A stretch of DNA of 64,000 nucleotides from an uncultured Collinsella sp. (GCA_902494345.1 CABUSV010000012.1:1-64000); one strand, 5' to 3'; positions 41,652-50,712 are shown, numbered from the stretch's first letter. The notes: a model not told the origin generated them from the sequence alone. Made by a program: numbers and translations.

Positions 41652-42695
41652 TTAAAAGCCGTAACGGCGCGCAAATTCCTGGGCAAGCTGCGATACGTCT
41701 TCGCAAGCGTTGGCCCAGGGGGCAAAGTCGGGAGTATCCGAGATGATGCCGTCGGCCTCCCAAACTGCCTGATGCGAAAGGTCCCAGGGGTCGTGCGGTT
41801 CGGGCCGGCAGGGAAGGTACGGCGTCTGATACATGGGGTTCAGCAAAAAGAACGCGCCGCCCTCGCAGCGGTTGGTAAACTCGCGCAGCGCGCGTGTCGC
41901 CGGGCGCATCTTGTTCGTTTTGAACAGCAAGATCGTGCGGGCGAGTAGGTACCAGGGGGAGTTCTCGAGGGCATCGGCCCCCATCTGCTCCTCGAGCTGG
42001 TGGGCCAGGGCAAAAAAGCCATCCTCGTCTTCCAGGCGAGCGAGGGCGAGGAGCACGGTGCCCGCAGCTCGGGTGGGATAGCCTTCCGCCTTAAGAACGC
42101 GGCGAGAATAGTTGGCGGCAGCACGGTAGCGAGCGCTCGCCATGCACAGCTGCGAGATGGCCTCGAGCGTGTGGAGCCACCCGATAAACGCCGGCTCGCT
42201 TACGGTGAGATCGGCCGCTGTCACACCGTCTGCCAGGACCTTGTTGGTCCAGTAGTGCGGAGCTTCCATGTCGAACCCGGGCACGCTTTGCTGCAGGTAA
42301 TCGGCCGTGGTCGCCTCGAGTTTCATCAGGTCGCCCAGGCAGGCGTCGACGGGCGTGTCCGCCAAAATGATGGCGAGCAGCTGCGCGTCGAGGACATGCG
42401 CATCGATGCGGACGATCTTGAGCAGCTCATCGCGCATATCGTCGAACAGGCGATTGCGCGTCTGCTCGAACTCCTCGTCGCTGCCCATGTCCTCGATGCG
42501 ATGGAGCTCGTCGAGCAGGTGGCGATGAACGCCGGCATAGGACAGCAGTGCCTGGGCATGCTCGGTCTGCGCATACTTATGAGGGTTGACGCTCACGTCG
42601 TTATGGACAAGCTCGCGTGCTGCATCGGTGAGTTCGGGGTGCGACGCAACGTAGGCGCGCTCCAGGTAGGCGGGGATGTAGACGCTCGGATCCAT
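41652..42695 (-). CDS. Protein of unknown function, helical repeat type
   Basis: A 347-residue soluble protein, alpha-helical throughout, with TPR-like alternation (YRAAANYSRRVLKAEGYPTRAAGTVLLALARLEDEDGFFALAHQLEEQ). Trp-, Tyr- and Pro-rich C-terminus (NPMYQTPYLPCRPEPHDPWDLSHQ). I do not recognise the family. Its ATG overlaps the TAA of the upstream gene (TAATG), so the two are co-translated and likely act together; both may come from one helical-repeat family. No membrane segment or known catalytic motif is seen. Confidence 0.7.
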   Translation of the reverse strand: MDPSVYIPAYLERAYVASHPELTDAARELVHNDVSVNPHKYAQTEHAQALLSYAGVHRHLLDELHRIEDMGSDEEFEQTRNRLFDDMRDELLKIVRIDAHVLDAQLLAIILADTPVDACLGDLMKLEATTADYLQQSVPGFDMEAPHYWTNKVLADGVTAADLTVSEPAFIGWLHTLEAISQLCMASARYRAAANYSRRVLKAEGYPTRAAGTVLLALARLEDEDGFFALAHQLEEQMGADALENSPWYLLARTILLFKTNKMRPATRALREFTNRCEGGAFFLLNPMYQTPYLPCRPEPHDPWDLSHQAVWEADGIISDTPDFAPWANACEDVSQLAQEFARRYGF

Positions 42696-43771
42696 TAGAG
42701 GTCTCCTCCCTTAAACGGCAAACCTTGCTCGGCCGCCCGCAGTATGCGCTCATCGATTTGGGAACGCACGATATCGTTGGTGGCGACCCAGGCGGCAAAG
42801 CTGGCGTTGTCGGGGGCGCCCAGGCCCTCCTGCAGTACCGGCGTCGCCTCGGACAGCGCAAGGACAAGCTCGTCAGTGGAGCCCGCACCCACGTTGACGC
42901 GGGCATAGACGCCATCGGGAAACTCGGTTTGGAAGTAGAGCGCCTCGGTTGCGTGCGGACACGAGCGTGCGAGGATGCGCAAGTAGTGCTCGGCGCCCTC
43001 GTAGTCCAGCTCGCGCCAGGCAGCGCTCATCAGCGCGATGAGCGTCCACGGGTCCAAGTCGCGCTCTGCATCTTTGGGGCGGCGGCGCAGCGGGGTATTC
43101 GCGAGGTACGGCACGGAGTGAGCGGAGCGAAAGCGCTTGAGCTCCTCGGCGGGGTATTCGAGCTTTGCCATGGCGAGCATCGCGGTGTGGCGGACACCAG
43201 CGGGGTCGTTGGGCGCAAAGTCCAAGCTGCGATTCGCGGCTTCGAGCGACATGCGGTAGCGTCCGCTAATGAGCGCGCGCGATGCCAAGGCGGCAAGCCA
43301 GCGCAGGTAGGGGCGGCGCATAAGGTCGCCAGCGGCCTCGCGCTCGTAGGGGTCCTGCGCCGAGGCGATCTTGAGCGCCAGATCGTGCTCCACCTCGTCG
43401 CACTTGGACACCAGATACTGCACGTATTCCTCGTTGGATTCGGCGGTGAGTGCCGTCAGCATGCGCTGAGCGTCCCAGTTGGCCGGATCGAGTGCGGCCG
43501 CCTCGCGGAGCATGTTCTCGGCAGCTGCCTCTTCTTGCTCTGCCTGGGTATCGTCAGGGATAAAGGGAATGCGGTAGTCGACAGCCTCGACCACCTTGGC
43601 AATGAGGTGCCCGGCGCGGTCGCGGTCGTGCACGATGAGCGGTGCGGGGTTGCGGGTGAATTGTTCCATCAGACGCTCTACGGCGGCACCGTCGGTGAGC
43701 GGGATATTGTCGCGGCGCAAGGCCTCAAGAACGAGGCGATGGCAATCCTCTTGAATGGGATCGAATGCCAT
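42695..43771 (-). CDS. Protein of unknown function, TPR-like
   Basis: A 358-residue acidic, helical protein. Helix pairs such as RMSLEAANRSLDFAPNDPAGVRHTAMLAMAKL and REAAALDPANWDAQRMLTALTAE look like TPR units (the D/A-P-N-x3-A turns). Start at 43771 after AAAGGAGG; the upstream TTG at 43801 has no site. It is translationally coupled to the next gene. No enzyme motif. A scaffold or peptide-binding role is possible but not shown. Confidence 0.7.
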   Translation of the reverse strand: MAFDPIQEDCHRLVLEALRRDNIPLTDGAAVERLMEQFTRNPAPLIVHDRDRAGHLIAKVVEAVDYRIPFIPDDTQAEQEEAAAENMLREAAALDPANWDAQRMLTALTAESNEEYVQYLVSKCDEVEHDLALKIASAQDPYEREAAGDLMRRPYLRWLAALASRALISGRYRMSLEAANRSLDFAPNDPAGVRHTAMLAMAKLEYPAEELKRFRSAHSVPYLANTPLRRRPKDAERDLDPWTLIALMSAAWRELDYEGAEHYLRILARSCPHATEALYFQTEFPDGVYARVNVGAGSTDELVLALSEATPVLQEGLGAPDNASFAAWVATNDIVRSQIDERILRAAEQGLPFKGGDL

Positions 43772-43801
43772 GGGGCCTCCTTTGCTGCGGTTAGGGTTCA
43801 A

Positions 43802-44271
43802 ATGTTTCTATATAAGGTTCTAGTTTACCCGCATGTGGCACACCGGGGGTGCCGCACTTGGACTTGCACCTTTGCACCACGAAGACGGATGTCACACAAA
43901 TGTCGGCACCTTGGACGACCGAGTGGTATCACGGTGCCGCAAACGGTCGATTTTTGGCGGCGAACGGTGCATATTTTGGAGGGGCACAGTCCTGCCCGGG
44001 ATATGTAGTCAACCTTGATAAAACGTTTGCCCAGCTTGGGAGTATGAATGCCGCACAAGGGTCTTCAGGGATAGAAAAAACGTTTCATCATTGGCGGCTT
44101 TAGGTGAATAACTGACCAACCAGAACGGTAAAATAGTGTTTATCTGAGCGTTGAGACGTTTAGACATCGCGCATTGTCATCGCCGGCAACGCGCAAACCG
44201 GTCCTAACGGAGCCAATTGGGTGCTCCGTTATATACGCAAGTCTAAGAGGGGCTTGTTTAGGAGGCACAGT
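43802..44271. other. Long regulatory gap upstream of the iron alcohol dehydrogenase
   Basis: No convincing gene. It contains the palindrome AAACGTTT twice (44021-44028, 44078-44085), each inside an A-rich site, a related GACGTTT at about 44155, and a hairpin AACGGAGC...GCTCCGTT (about 44206-44230) near the ribosome binding site. The repeated sites resemble operators of LacI or Rex type regulators, but none was matched. Confidence 0.45.
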
Positions 44272-45495
44272 ATGGGACGTTTTACCAATCCTCGCGATCT
44301 GTACTTTGGTGAGGGCGCTCGCCACGAGGTGAAGAACCTCAAGGGCAAGAAGGCCATCATCGTTTCTGGCGGCAGCTCTATGCGCCGCGGCGGGTTCCTG
44401 CAGGACGTCGAGAACGACCTTAAGGAAGGCGGTTTCGAGGTCAAGCTGTTCGAGGGCGTCGAGTCCGACCCGTCCATCGAGACGGTCATGAAGGGCGCCG
44501 AGGCCATGCGCGAGTTCGAGCCCGACTGGATTATCGCCATCGGCGGCGGCTCGCCCATCGATGCCGCTAAGGCCATGTGGGTCTTCTACGAGTATCCCGA
44601 GGAGTCCTTCGACAACATCATCCAGCCGTTCAGCTTCCCCGAGCTGCGTCAGAAGGCTCATTTCTGCGCCATCTCCTCTACCTCCGGTACCGCTACCGAG
44701 GTCACCGCGTTCTCCGTCATTACCGACTACGCCAAGGGCATCAAGTACCCGCTGGCCGACTTCAACATCACCCCTGATGTCGCCATCGTCGACCCCGAGC
44801 TCACCTACACCATGCCCGCCAAGCTGTGCGCTCACACCGGCATGGATGCTCTGACCCACTGCATGGAGGCCTACGTTTCCACCTTCGCCTCTATGTTCAC
44901 CGACGCCAACGCTCTGCACGGCATCCGCGAGATCGTCGAGTGGCTGCCCAAGTCCTATGCTGGCGACCATGAGGCCCGTCAGCACATGCACGAGGCTCAG
45001 TGCATCGCCGGCATCGCCTTCTCCTCGGGCCTGCTCGGCATTGTTCACTCCATGGCTCACAAGACCGGTGCTGCCTTCGAGAATGGCCACATCATTCACG
45101 GTGCCGCTAACGCCATGTACCTGGGCAAGGTCATCCAGTGGAACTCCAAGGATCCCCGTGCTGCCGAGCGTTACGCTTACGTGGCCAAGGAGATCCTGCA
45201 CCTTCCCGGCGAGACCAACGAGGAGCTCATCGCTGCGCTCGTCCAGAAGATCCGCGACCTCAACGACCAGCTCAACATTCCGCAGTCCATCAAGGATTAC
45301 GCGAATGGTGGCGTGAAGGTCGATGCCGAGAACCCGCAGATGGTTTCCGAGGAGGAGTTCCTCGCCAAGCTGCCCGAGATCGCCGCGAACGCCGAGCAGG
45401 ACGCCTGCACGCCCGAGAACCCGCGTGAGACCAAGGCTGCCGACTTCGAGAAGATCCTCAAGGCTTGCTACTACGACACCGACATCGATTTCTAA
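44272..45495 (+). CDS. Iron-containing alcohol dehydrogenase
   Basis: A 407-residue group III alcohol dehydrogenase. NAD(P)-binding GGGSPIDAAKAMW and the metal site residues are in HTGMDALTHCMEAYVS and IVHSMAHKTGAAFENGHIIHGAANA (Asp plus three His). It reduces aldehydes such as butyraldehyde or acetaldehyde to dispose of electrons in fermentation. Start at 44272 after AGGAGG; the 44221 reading is not supported. A glycerol dehydrogenase gene follows after a terminator. The partial gene at the right edge (63749) is of the same broad family. Confidence 0.92.
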   Translation: MGRFTNPRDLYFGEGARHEVKNLKGKKAIIVSGGSSMRRGGFLQDVENDLKEGGFEVKLFEGVESDPSIETVMKGAEAMREFEPDWIIAIGGGSPIDAAKAMWVFYEYPEESFDNIIQPFSFPELRQKAHFCAISSTSGTATEVTAFSVITDYAKGIKYPLADFNITPDVAIVDPELTYTMPAKLCAHTGMDALTHCMEAYVSTFASMFTDANALHGIREIVEWLPKSYAGDHEARQHMHEAQCIAGIAFSSGLLGIVHSMAHKTGAAFENGHIIHGAANAMYLGKVIQWNSKDPRAAERYAYVAKEILHLPGETNEELIAALVQKIRDLNDQLNIPQSIKDYANGGVKVDAENPQMVSEEEFLAKLPEIAANAEQDACTPENPRETKAADFEKILKACYYDTDIDF

Positions 45496-45516
45496 TCGAC
45501 TCTTGTTATCGTAACG

Positions 45517-45557
45517 AGGGGCTCCGCACGTATCCGTACGGAGCCCCTTTCTTTTTT
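45517..45557 (+). terminator. Rho-independent terminator
   Basis: GGGGCTCCG (45518-45526) pairs with CGGAGCCCC (45539-45547), followed by TTTCTTTTTT. Confidence 0.9.
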
Positions 45558-45573
45558 AGAGAATGGGATAGTT

Positions 45574-46674
45574 ATGGCTGCAATTTTCAATAGCCCCAGC
45601 AAGTACATCCAGGGTCCGGACGAGCTCGCCAAGCTCGGCTCCTATGTCGAGCCGCTCGGCGCTAAGGCCCTCGTCATCGTGACGCCTTCGGGCAAGAAGC
45701 GCGTCGGTGCCAAGATCGAGGGCGGCTTTGCCGAGGCCAAGGCCGAGCTGCTGTTTGAGGACTTTAACGGTGAGTGCTCCAAGGGCGAGGTCGATCGCCT
45801 GGTTGCGCTCGCTCGCGACAACGGTTGCGATATCATCGTCGGCGTCGGTGGCGGCAAGATCCTCGACACCGCGAAGGCCGTCGCCTATTACCTGGAGTCT
45901 CCGGTTATCATTTGCCCCACCATCGCTTCGACCGATGCACCGTGCTCGGCACTTTCGGTGCTCTACACCGACGACGGCCAGTTCGACAAGTACCTCTTCC
46001 TTAAGGCAAACCCCAATATCGTCCTGATGGATACGACGGTCATCGCGGCGAGCCCGGTGCGCCTGACGGTTTCCGGTATGGGCGATGCGCTCGCAACCTA
46101 TTTCGAGGCTCAGGCAACGCACGATGCCGACGGCGGCACCTGCGCCGGCGGCAAGGGCGGCATGGCCGGCCTGGCGCTCGCCAAGCTCTGCTACGAGACG
46201 CTTATGGCCGATGGCGTCAAGGCCAAGGTCGCGTTGGAGAAGGGTGCGCTCACGCCTGCCGTCGAGCATATTATCGAGGCCAATACGCTGCTTTCGGGCA
46301 TTGGCTTTGAGAGCTCGGGCCTTGCTGCTGCTCATGCCATCCACAATGGCCTGACGATGCTGCCCGAGTGTCACAGCATGTATCACGGCGAGAAGGTCGC
46401 CTTTGGCACCATCGTCCAACTGGTACTCGAGGATGCCCCGACCGAGAAGCTCGAGGAAGTCTTGGGCTTCTGCATTGAGCTGGGCCTGCCCGTTACGCTC
46501 AAGGAGCTGGGCGTTGCTGAGGTTACGCGCGAGAAGGCCATGATTGTTGCCGAGGCCGCCTGCGCGCCCGATGACACCATGTGCAACATGCCGTTTGAGG
46601 TGACGCCCGAGATGGTCGCAAACGCCATCCTGGGTGCCGACGCGCTGGGCCACTACTATCTCATGGATGAGTAA
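45574..46674 (+). CDS. gldA: Glycerol dehydrogenase
   Basis: A 366-residue NAD-linked glycerol dehydrogenase (glycerol to dihydroxyacetone). Conserved: FNSPSKYIQGPDELAKLG, VGVGGGKILDTAKAVAYY, CPTIASTDAPCSALSVLYTDDG, and the zinc ligands in SGMGDALATYFEAQ and GLAAAHAIHNGLT...HSMYHGEKVAFG. Length is normal. It starts only 16 bp after the preceding terminator, with a weak ribosome binding site, so its promoter may lie inside or before the terminator. A broken paralogue follows. Confidence 0.94.
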   Translation: MAAIFNSPSKYIQGPDELAKLGSYVEPLGAKALVIVTPSGKKRVGAKIEGGFAEAKAELLFEDFNGECSKGEVDRLVALARDNGCDIIVGVGGGKILDTAKAVAYYLESPVIICPTIASTDAPCSALSVLYTDDGQFDKYLFLKANPNIVLMDTTVIAASPVRLTVSGMGDALATYFEAQATHDADGGTCAGGKGGMAGLALAKLCYETLMADGVKAKVALEKGALTPAVEHIIEANTLLSGIGFESSGLAAAHAIHNGLTMLPECHSMYHGEKVAFGTIVQLVLEDAPTEKLEEVLGFCIELGLPVTLKELGVAEVTREKAMIVAEAACAPDDTMCNMPFEVTPEMVANAILGADALGHYYLMDE

Positions 46675-46688
46675 ATCAAGCTAAGGAA

Positions 46689-46723
46689 GGGGCAAAGCCG
46701 GCAGATGGCTTTGCCCCTTTTTT
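46689..46723 (+). terminator. Rho-independent terminator of gldA
   Basis: GGGGCAAAGCC (46689-46699), loop, GGCTTTGCCCC (46707-46717), TTTTTT. Confidence 0.93.
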
Positions 46724-46727
46724 GCTA

Positions 46728-46791
46728 TGGTGCAAAGTAACCTGTCCCCAATGCACAAGTTGGTGCAGGGGGGGCAGGTTACTTTGCACCA
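46728..46791. repeat. Palindromic repeat with CCTGTCCCC
   Basis: Left arm 46728-46749 (TGGTGCAAAGTAACCTGTCCCC) and right arm 46771-46791 differ by one bulged T. An inner stem TGCAC/GTGCA sits in the loop. Belongs to the group with a CCTGTCCC-like core. Confidence 0.75.
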
Positions 46792-46821
46792 ATCGTTGTT
46801 TGATGAAGGGCGGATTCTCGC

Positions 46822-47328
46822 ATGGCGCTTCCCATGGTTTATGGCGGTCCCGGCCGGTATGTTCAGGGGCCGGGCGAACTCTCGCGTCAGGGCAGGTATT
46901 TGTCATGGTTGGGCTGCGCTGCCTATGTCTTGTTTGACCAGGGCACCGAGGATCGGCTGTGCAGGCAGATCGTCGATGGATTTCTGGACGACGATCTGAG
47001 TGAGCCGTTCTTTAAGATTTATGACGGTCCGTGTACGGAAGAAGCCGTTGTCGAAATGGCTAAGGAAGCCCAGGCTGAGTATTGCGACATGGTGGTGGGT
47101 ATTGGCGGCGGCAAAATGCTCGATATCGCCAAGGCCGTTGCGTTTTATGCCGAGTTGCCGTTGTGCGTATGCCCCACGGCGGCGTCGATGGACGGTCCGT
47201 GCAGTGCGATTTCCGATGCCGATCTGCAGGGTGTTGCAAATGCGGTCTTTAGAAACGAACGCAATATGGCCAACGAGCAGGCCAAGGTGGCCAGGCAAAA
47301 GCTCGCCGAGCTCATGCGCGAGGCATAG
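46822..47328 (+). pseudogene. Truncated glycerol dehydrogenase paralogue
   Basis: A 168-residue reading frame aligned with the N-terminal half of GldA (YVQGPGELSRQGRYL, MVVGIGGGKMLDIAKAVAFY, CPTAASMDGPCSAIS). After that the frame jumps to a 40-residue helical tail (ADLQGVANAVFRNERNMANEQAK) with no equivalent in that position. The zinc-binding half (about 200 residues) is missing, so it cannot be an active dehydrogenase. An internal in-frame deletion in a gldA-like gene is the simplest reading. It lies right behind the intact gldA. Confidence 0.75.
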
Positions 47329-47479
47329 TTTGGCGCTTGATTGACCTTGTGCAATCGAGGCGGCGATAGGCCATGGGCTATTTGCCTCAAAGGTGCTCCG
47401 CGTGTAATTTGCCCGAGGCGTGGGCCGATAGCGTATCATTATCTCTTGCTTGTTTGCACTGCTCAGGGAGGGGCCGCGC

Positions 47480-48733
47480 ATGGCGCAGGAACACGATCTG
47501 TTTGATGACATTATCGAGATCAGCAAGGGTTTCGACTTTCTTAAAAACCCGCTTGGCGGTGTGACCGATGCACTCGATCCGTCGGCGCCGCAGTGGAATC
47601 CTGCCGACTACAAGGAGCGTCCGCGCGGCAACACCATTCCGTGCTTGACCTGCAAAAACGAAAAGAGCGGCTGCACCGCGTGCATGGACGTGTGCCCGGT
47701 CAACGCTATCGAGGTCGAGGAAGACGCCATCGAGATCCTCGACTCCTGTCGCAAGTGCGGTCTGTGCGCCGCTGCTTGCCCGACGGAGGCGATCATCTCT
47801 CCGCGCCTTGCACCCAAAAACGTCTACGACGACATTGTCTCGGCGGCTACGAGCCACGAGACCGCCTATGTTACCTGCACGCGTGCCCTTAAGCGCATGC
47901 CGCGCGAGAACGAGGTCGTCGTCGCCTGCGTGGGCGATATTACGGCCGAGACTTGGTTTTCGGTACTGGCCGACTATCCCAACGTGAGTGTGTACCTGCC
48001 GTTGGGCGTGTGCGATAAATGCCGCAATACCGGCGGTGAGGATATTCTGGGCGAGGCGATTGCGAAGGCCGAGGAGTGGTCCGGCACGGGTATGGGCCTG
48101 GAGGTCGACCCCAAGAGCCTCAAGTGCCATAAGCGTCGCGAGTACGAGCGCAAGGAGTACATGGAAAAGATCGCTCGCACCACGGGCCTGACGGTGACCA
48201 AGCTCAATCCGGCGACGGCGGCGCTGGCCTCGGTGACGCAAAAGCTCAAGGCCCATCGCCATCAGATTACCCAGCTGGAGCGCACGCTCAACACCATGTG
48301 CGGCACCACGACGACCAAGCGCCGCCGTTCGCTCACCCACGGGCGGCAGCTGGTGCTCTCGACGCTGCAAAACCATCCCGAGCTTGCCCAGAACATGCAG
48401 GTGAGCACGCCGGAGTGCGATTTTGACAAGTGCACGTCGTGTGGTGAGTGTGTCAATGTATGCCCTACGTTCGCCTGCGATCTGGTGGGAAGTGGCCGCT
48501 TTGCGTTGGAGTCCACGTATTGTTTGGGCTGCGGCGCCTGTGTCAAGGTGTGTCCCGAGCATGCGCTCAAGCTTGTTGAGCACGACGCGTCCAATCTGGT
48601 CGTCGTCGACCCCGAGGCCGAGGAAAAGGCCGCCCAGAAGGCGAAGGCTCACGAAGAAGCTGAGAAGGTCAAGGCCGAAGCAAAGGTCAAGCTCGACAAG
48701 ATGCTCGATCAGGTGGAGAAGCTCGCGGACTAG
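47480..48733 (+). CDS. Multi-cluster 4Fe-4S ferredoxin-type protein
   Basis: A 417-residue soluble protein with two ferredoxin-like pairs of Cys motifs: residues about 55-105 (PCLTCKNEKSGCTACMDVCP and CRKCGLCAAACP) and about 310-355 (CTSCGECVNVCP and CLGCGACVKVCP), enough for four [4Fe-4S] clusters. The middle has two further Cys-x2-Cys pieces (VCDKCRNTGGED). The C-terminus is a Lys/Glu/Ala coiled coil. Probably an electron carrier, but the partner is unknown. Start at 47480 after AGGGAGGGG. It stands alone; similar proteins in Coriobacteriia are anonymous. Confidence 0.8.
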   Translation: MAQEHDLFDDIIEISKGFDFLKNPLGGVTDALDPSAPQWNPADYKERPRGNTIPCLTCKNEKSGCTACMDVCPVNAIEVEEDAIEILDSCRKCGLCAAACPTEAIISPRLAPKNVYDDIVSAATSHETAYVTCTRALKRMPRENEVVVACVGDITAETWFSVLADYPNVSVYLPLGVCDKCRNTGGEDILGEAIAKAEEWSGTGMGLEVDPKSLKCHKRREYERKEYMEKIARTTGLTVTKLNPATAALASVTQKLKAHRHQITQLERTLNTMCGTTTTKRRRSLTHGRQLVLSTLQNHPELAQNMQVSTPECDFDKCTSCGECVNVCPTFACDLVGSGRFALESTYCLGCGACVKVCPEHALKLVEHDASNLVVVDPEAEEKAAQKAKAHEEAEKVKAEAKVKLDKMLDQVEKLAD

Positions 48734-48752
48734 CTAAAATAGCGTAAATGAT

Positions 48753-48855
48753 GGCCGGTGGGACAGGTACTGCCCCGCCGGCCAAAAAAGTTGCGGTGGA
48801 ATAGTTCCTGTTTTGCCCTTAAGCTGGCCATTCTAGGAGCTATTCCACCGCAACT
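48753..48855. repeat. Two adjacent palindromes downstream of the ferredoxin-like gene
   Basis: The first (48753-48783) is GGCCGGTGGG...CCCCGCCGGCC around ACAGGTACTG. The second has perfect 16-bp arms AGTTGCGGTGGAATAG (48789-48804) and its complement (48840-48855), plus an inner TCCT/AGGA. They separate the convergent ferredoxin-like and gntR genes and may end both transcripts. Confidence 0.7.
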
Positions 48856-48864
48856 AATAGATGG

Positions 48865-49620
48865 TTAGTTCATGCTGCTTTGGTGGCCGGTTCGACCGGT
48901 ACCGTTGCGCGTCACGGTTTCATGGAGCAAAAAGAACCCGGGGACCTGTTTGGTCTCGGTGTATTCCATAAGGATGCCGTCGGCGTTGTAGGTCTGCCCG
49001 CGTATAACGGCGAGTGCGTTAAAGTCGTCGAGATCGAGCACGCGCGTATCCTCGGGCGTGGGATGCTCGATCGTTACATCGCGTTTGCCCGTGGCAATCT
49101 TAATGCCAAGGTCTTCTTCGAGGTAACGATAGATCGAGTCGTTGACAATCTCGGGTGTCAGCCCCGGTACCTGTGAGCTTAGGTAATAGGAGTCGTCGGA
49201 GCACACGGCATGTCCGTCTGCATAACGGATGCGTTTGGCGCGCGTAAGCTCGCAGCCTTCGGGAAACCCGGTAATCCTGGAGAGTGCCTTGCTACAGACG
49301 AGGAGCTCAAAGACGGTGGTGACAGTCTTGAGCTCAAAGCCCCGGCTGGTCGCGATTTCCTTAAAGGTCTCGAGTCCGCCGCCGCCACGACTCTTCTCGT
49401 CACTGATGTTGCGAATGACGCGCATGCCTTTGCCTTGCTGGGGGAGCACGTAACCATCTGCCGCAAGCATCGAGATGGCGCGACGGACCGTCATGCGCGA
49501 ACAGTCAAACAGCTGCGTGAGCTCAGTCTCCGAAGGCAGATAACTCTGATAGGCGTATGTGCCGTCGTCAATCGACTGCTTCACGTTGTCATAAATAGTT
49601 TGGAAGATGGCTCGCGCCAT
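48865..49620 (-). CDS. GntR-family regulator (UTRA ligand domain)
   Basis: A 251-residue repressor-type protein. The N-terminal winged helix is SYLPSETELTQLFDCSRMTVRRAISMLAADGYV; the C-terminal UTRA domain (LTRAKRIRYADGHAVCSDDSYYLSSQVPGLT, ending EYTETKQVPGFFLL) binds a sugar phosphate in relatives such as TreR and NagR. It heads the alpha-glucoside module; the paired TCTAGA sites at 50782-50924 are the likely operators. Ribosome binding site TAGGAG. The inducer is probably the phospho-glucoside imported by the EIICB. Confidence 0.88.
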   Translation of the reverse strand: MARAIFQTIYDNVKQSIDDGTYAYQSYLPSETELTQLFDCSRMTVRRAISMLAADGYVLPQQGKGMRVIRNISDEKSRGGGGLETFKEIATSRGFELKTVTTVFELLVCSKALSRITGFPEGCELTRAKRIRYADGHAVCSDDSYYLSSQVPGLTPEIVNDSIYRYLEEDLGIKIATGKRDVTIEHPTPEDTRVLDLDDFNALAVIRGQTYNADGILMEYTETKQVPGFFLLHETVTRNGTGRTGHQSSMN

Positions 49621-49686
49621 GACGGTCTCCTAGAGCTGAGTGCGCGAGCGGTGGATGAGGACCGGCTCGCGCAGGTGTCGATCGAT

Positions 49687-50712
49687 TTACTTGCTGGGGT
49701 CGATTATATATTTACCCATGGCACGCAGGGCTGGGTCTGACAGGATGGCACCGAGCTCGTCGAGGGAAGCCACCTTGGCGACCATCGAGGATACGTCGAG
49801 CCTGCCAGAGTCGATGAGCTCGAGCGCGCGACGCTGTGTGTAAGGGTTGATGTAGGACGAGGTGAGCACGAGCTCCTTCTGGAAGACCTCGAAGGGCTTG
49901 ACGGTGATTGTCTCATCGGGCTTGGTGAGGCCGAACATCATGACCGTAGCCTTGTGGCCGGCGATCTGGATGGCCTGCTCGATGGTGACGGGCTTGCCAA
50001 CACACTCGATAACGACATCGACGTTGCCGACGCCCTCCTGCTTCAGGCGGGCCGGGACGTCCTCGTGGATGGAATCAATTGCCAGGTCGGCGCCGAGTTT
50101 GAGTGCAACCTCGCGTTTGCCCTCGACGGGCTCGAGCAAGACGACCTTGGTGGCGCCGGCGTTTTTGGCGAGCTGCATCATGAGCAGACCGATCATGCCA
50201 CCGCCGATAACGACAACTGTGCTGCCGGGCTTGATGTTGCACATATCGATGCCGTGCAGACAGCAGGCGACGGGCTCGGTCATGGCGCCCTGCTCGAAGC
50301 TGGTGTGATCGCCCAACTTGTAGACTTGCTGCATATCGACGGAGCAGTACTCGGCAAAGCCGCCGTTAACGGTGGTGCCGTAACCGGTCATATGCTCGCA
50401 GTAGTGGTTGATTCCGTCGCGGCAGGGTTCGCAGCAGCCGCAGGGATGGTTTGGGTCGATACACACGCGATCGCCCGGTTTAAAGCCAGCGACGTCGCTG
50501 CCCACGGCCTCGACAACGCCCGCAAACTCATGACCAAGGATCGTGGGCGGGGTAACGTCGGCTGCACCCTTGTCGCCTTCATAGATATGAACGTCGGTAC
50601 CGCAGACGCCGCAAGCTTTGACGTTGATCAGAACGTCGCGCCTGCCCACGGCCGGCTTTGCCGATTCCTCGACTCTGAGGTCGTGCTTTCCATAGAAGAC
50701 CGCGCTTTTCAT
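49687..50712 (-). CDS. Zinc-dependent medium-chain dehydrogenase
   Basis: A 341-residue MDR-family dehydrogenase. Catalytic zinc Cys in ACGVCGTDVH, GHEFAGVVE, structural zinc Cys4 in CGCCEPCRDGINHYC, and the Rossmann GGGMIGLLMMQLAKNAGA. Closest in style to sorbitol, threonine or galactitol-1-phosphate dehydrogenases. Being next to gntR and divergent from an alpha-glucoside PTS suggests it oxidises a sugar, sugar alcohol or their phosphate. Ribosome binding site AAGGAG. It lies between gntR and the shared operator region. Confidence 0.88.
   Translation of the reverse strand: MKSAVFYGKHDLRVEESAKPAVGRRDVLINVKACGVCGTDVHIYEGDKGAADVTPPTILGHEFAGVVEAVGSDVAGFKPGDRVCIDPNHPCGCCEPCRDGINHYCEHMTGYGTTVNGGFAEYCSVDMQQVYKLGDHTSFEQGAMTEPVACCLHGIDMCNIKPGSTVVVIGGGMIGLLMMQLAKNAGATKVVLLEPVEGKREVALKLGADLAIDSIHEDVPARLKQEGVGNVDVVIECVGKPVTIEQAIQIAGHKATVMMFGLTKPDETITVKPFEVFQKELVLTSSYINPYTQRRALELIDSGRLDVSSMVAKVASLDELGAILSDPALRAMGKYIIDPSK

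Noticed and set aside
46727..46999. A 90-codon frame starting in the palindrome behind gldA
   Set aside because: It is out of frame with the gldA-like pseudogene and begins in repeat DNA.
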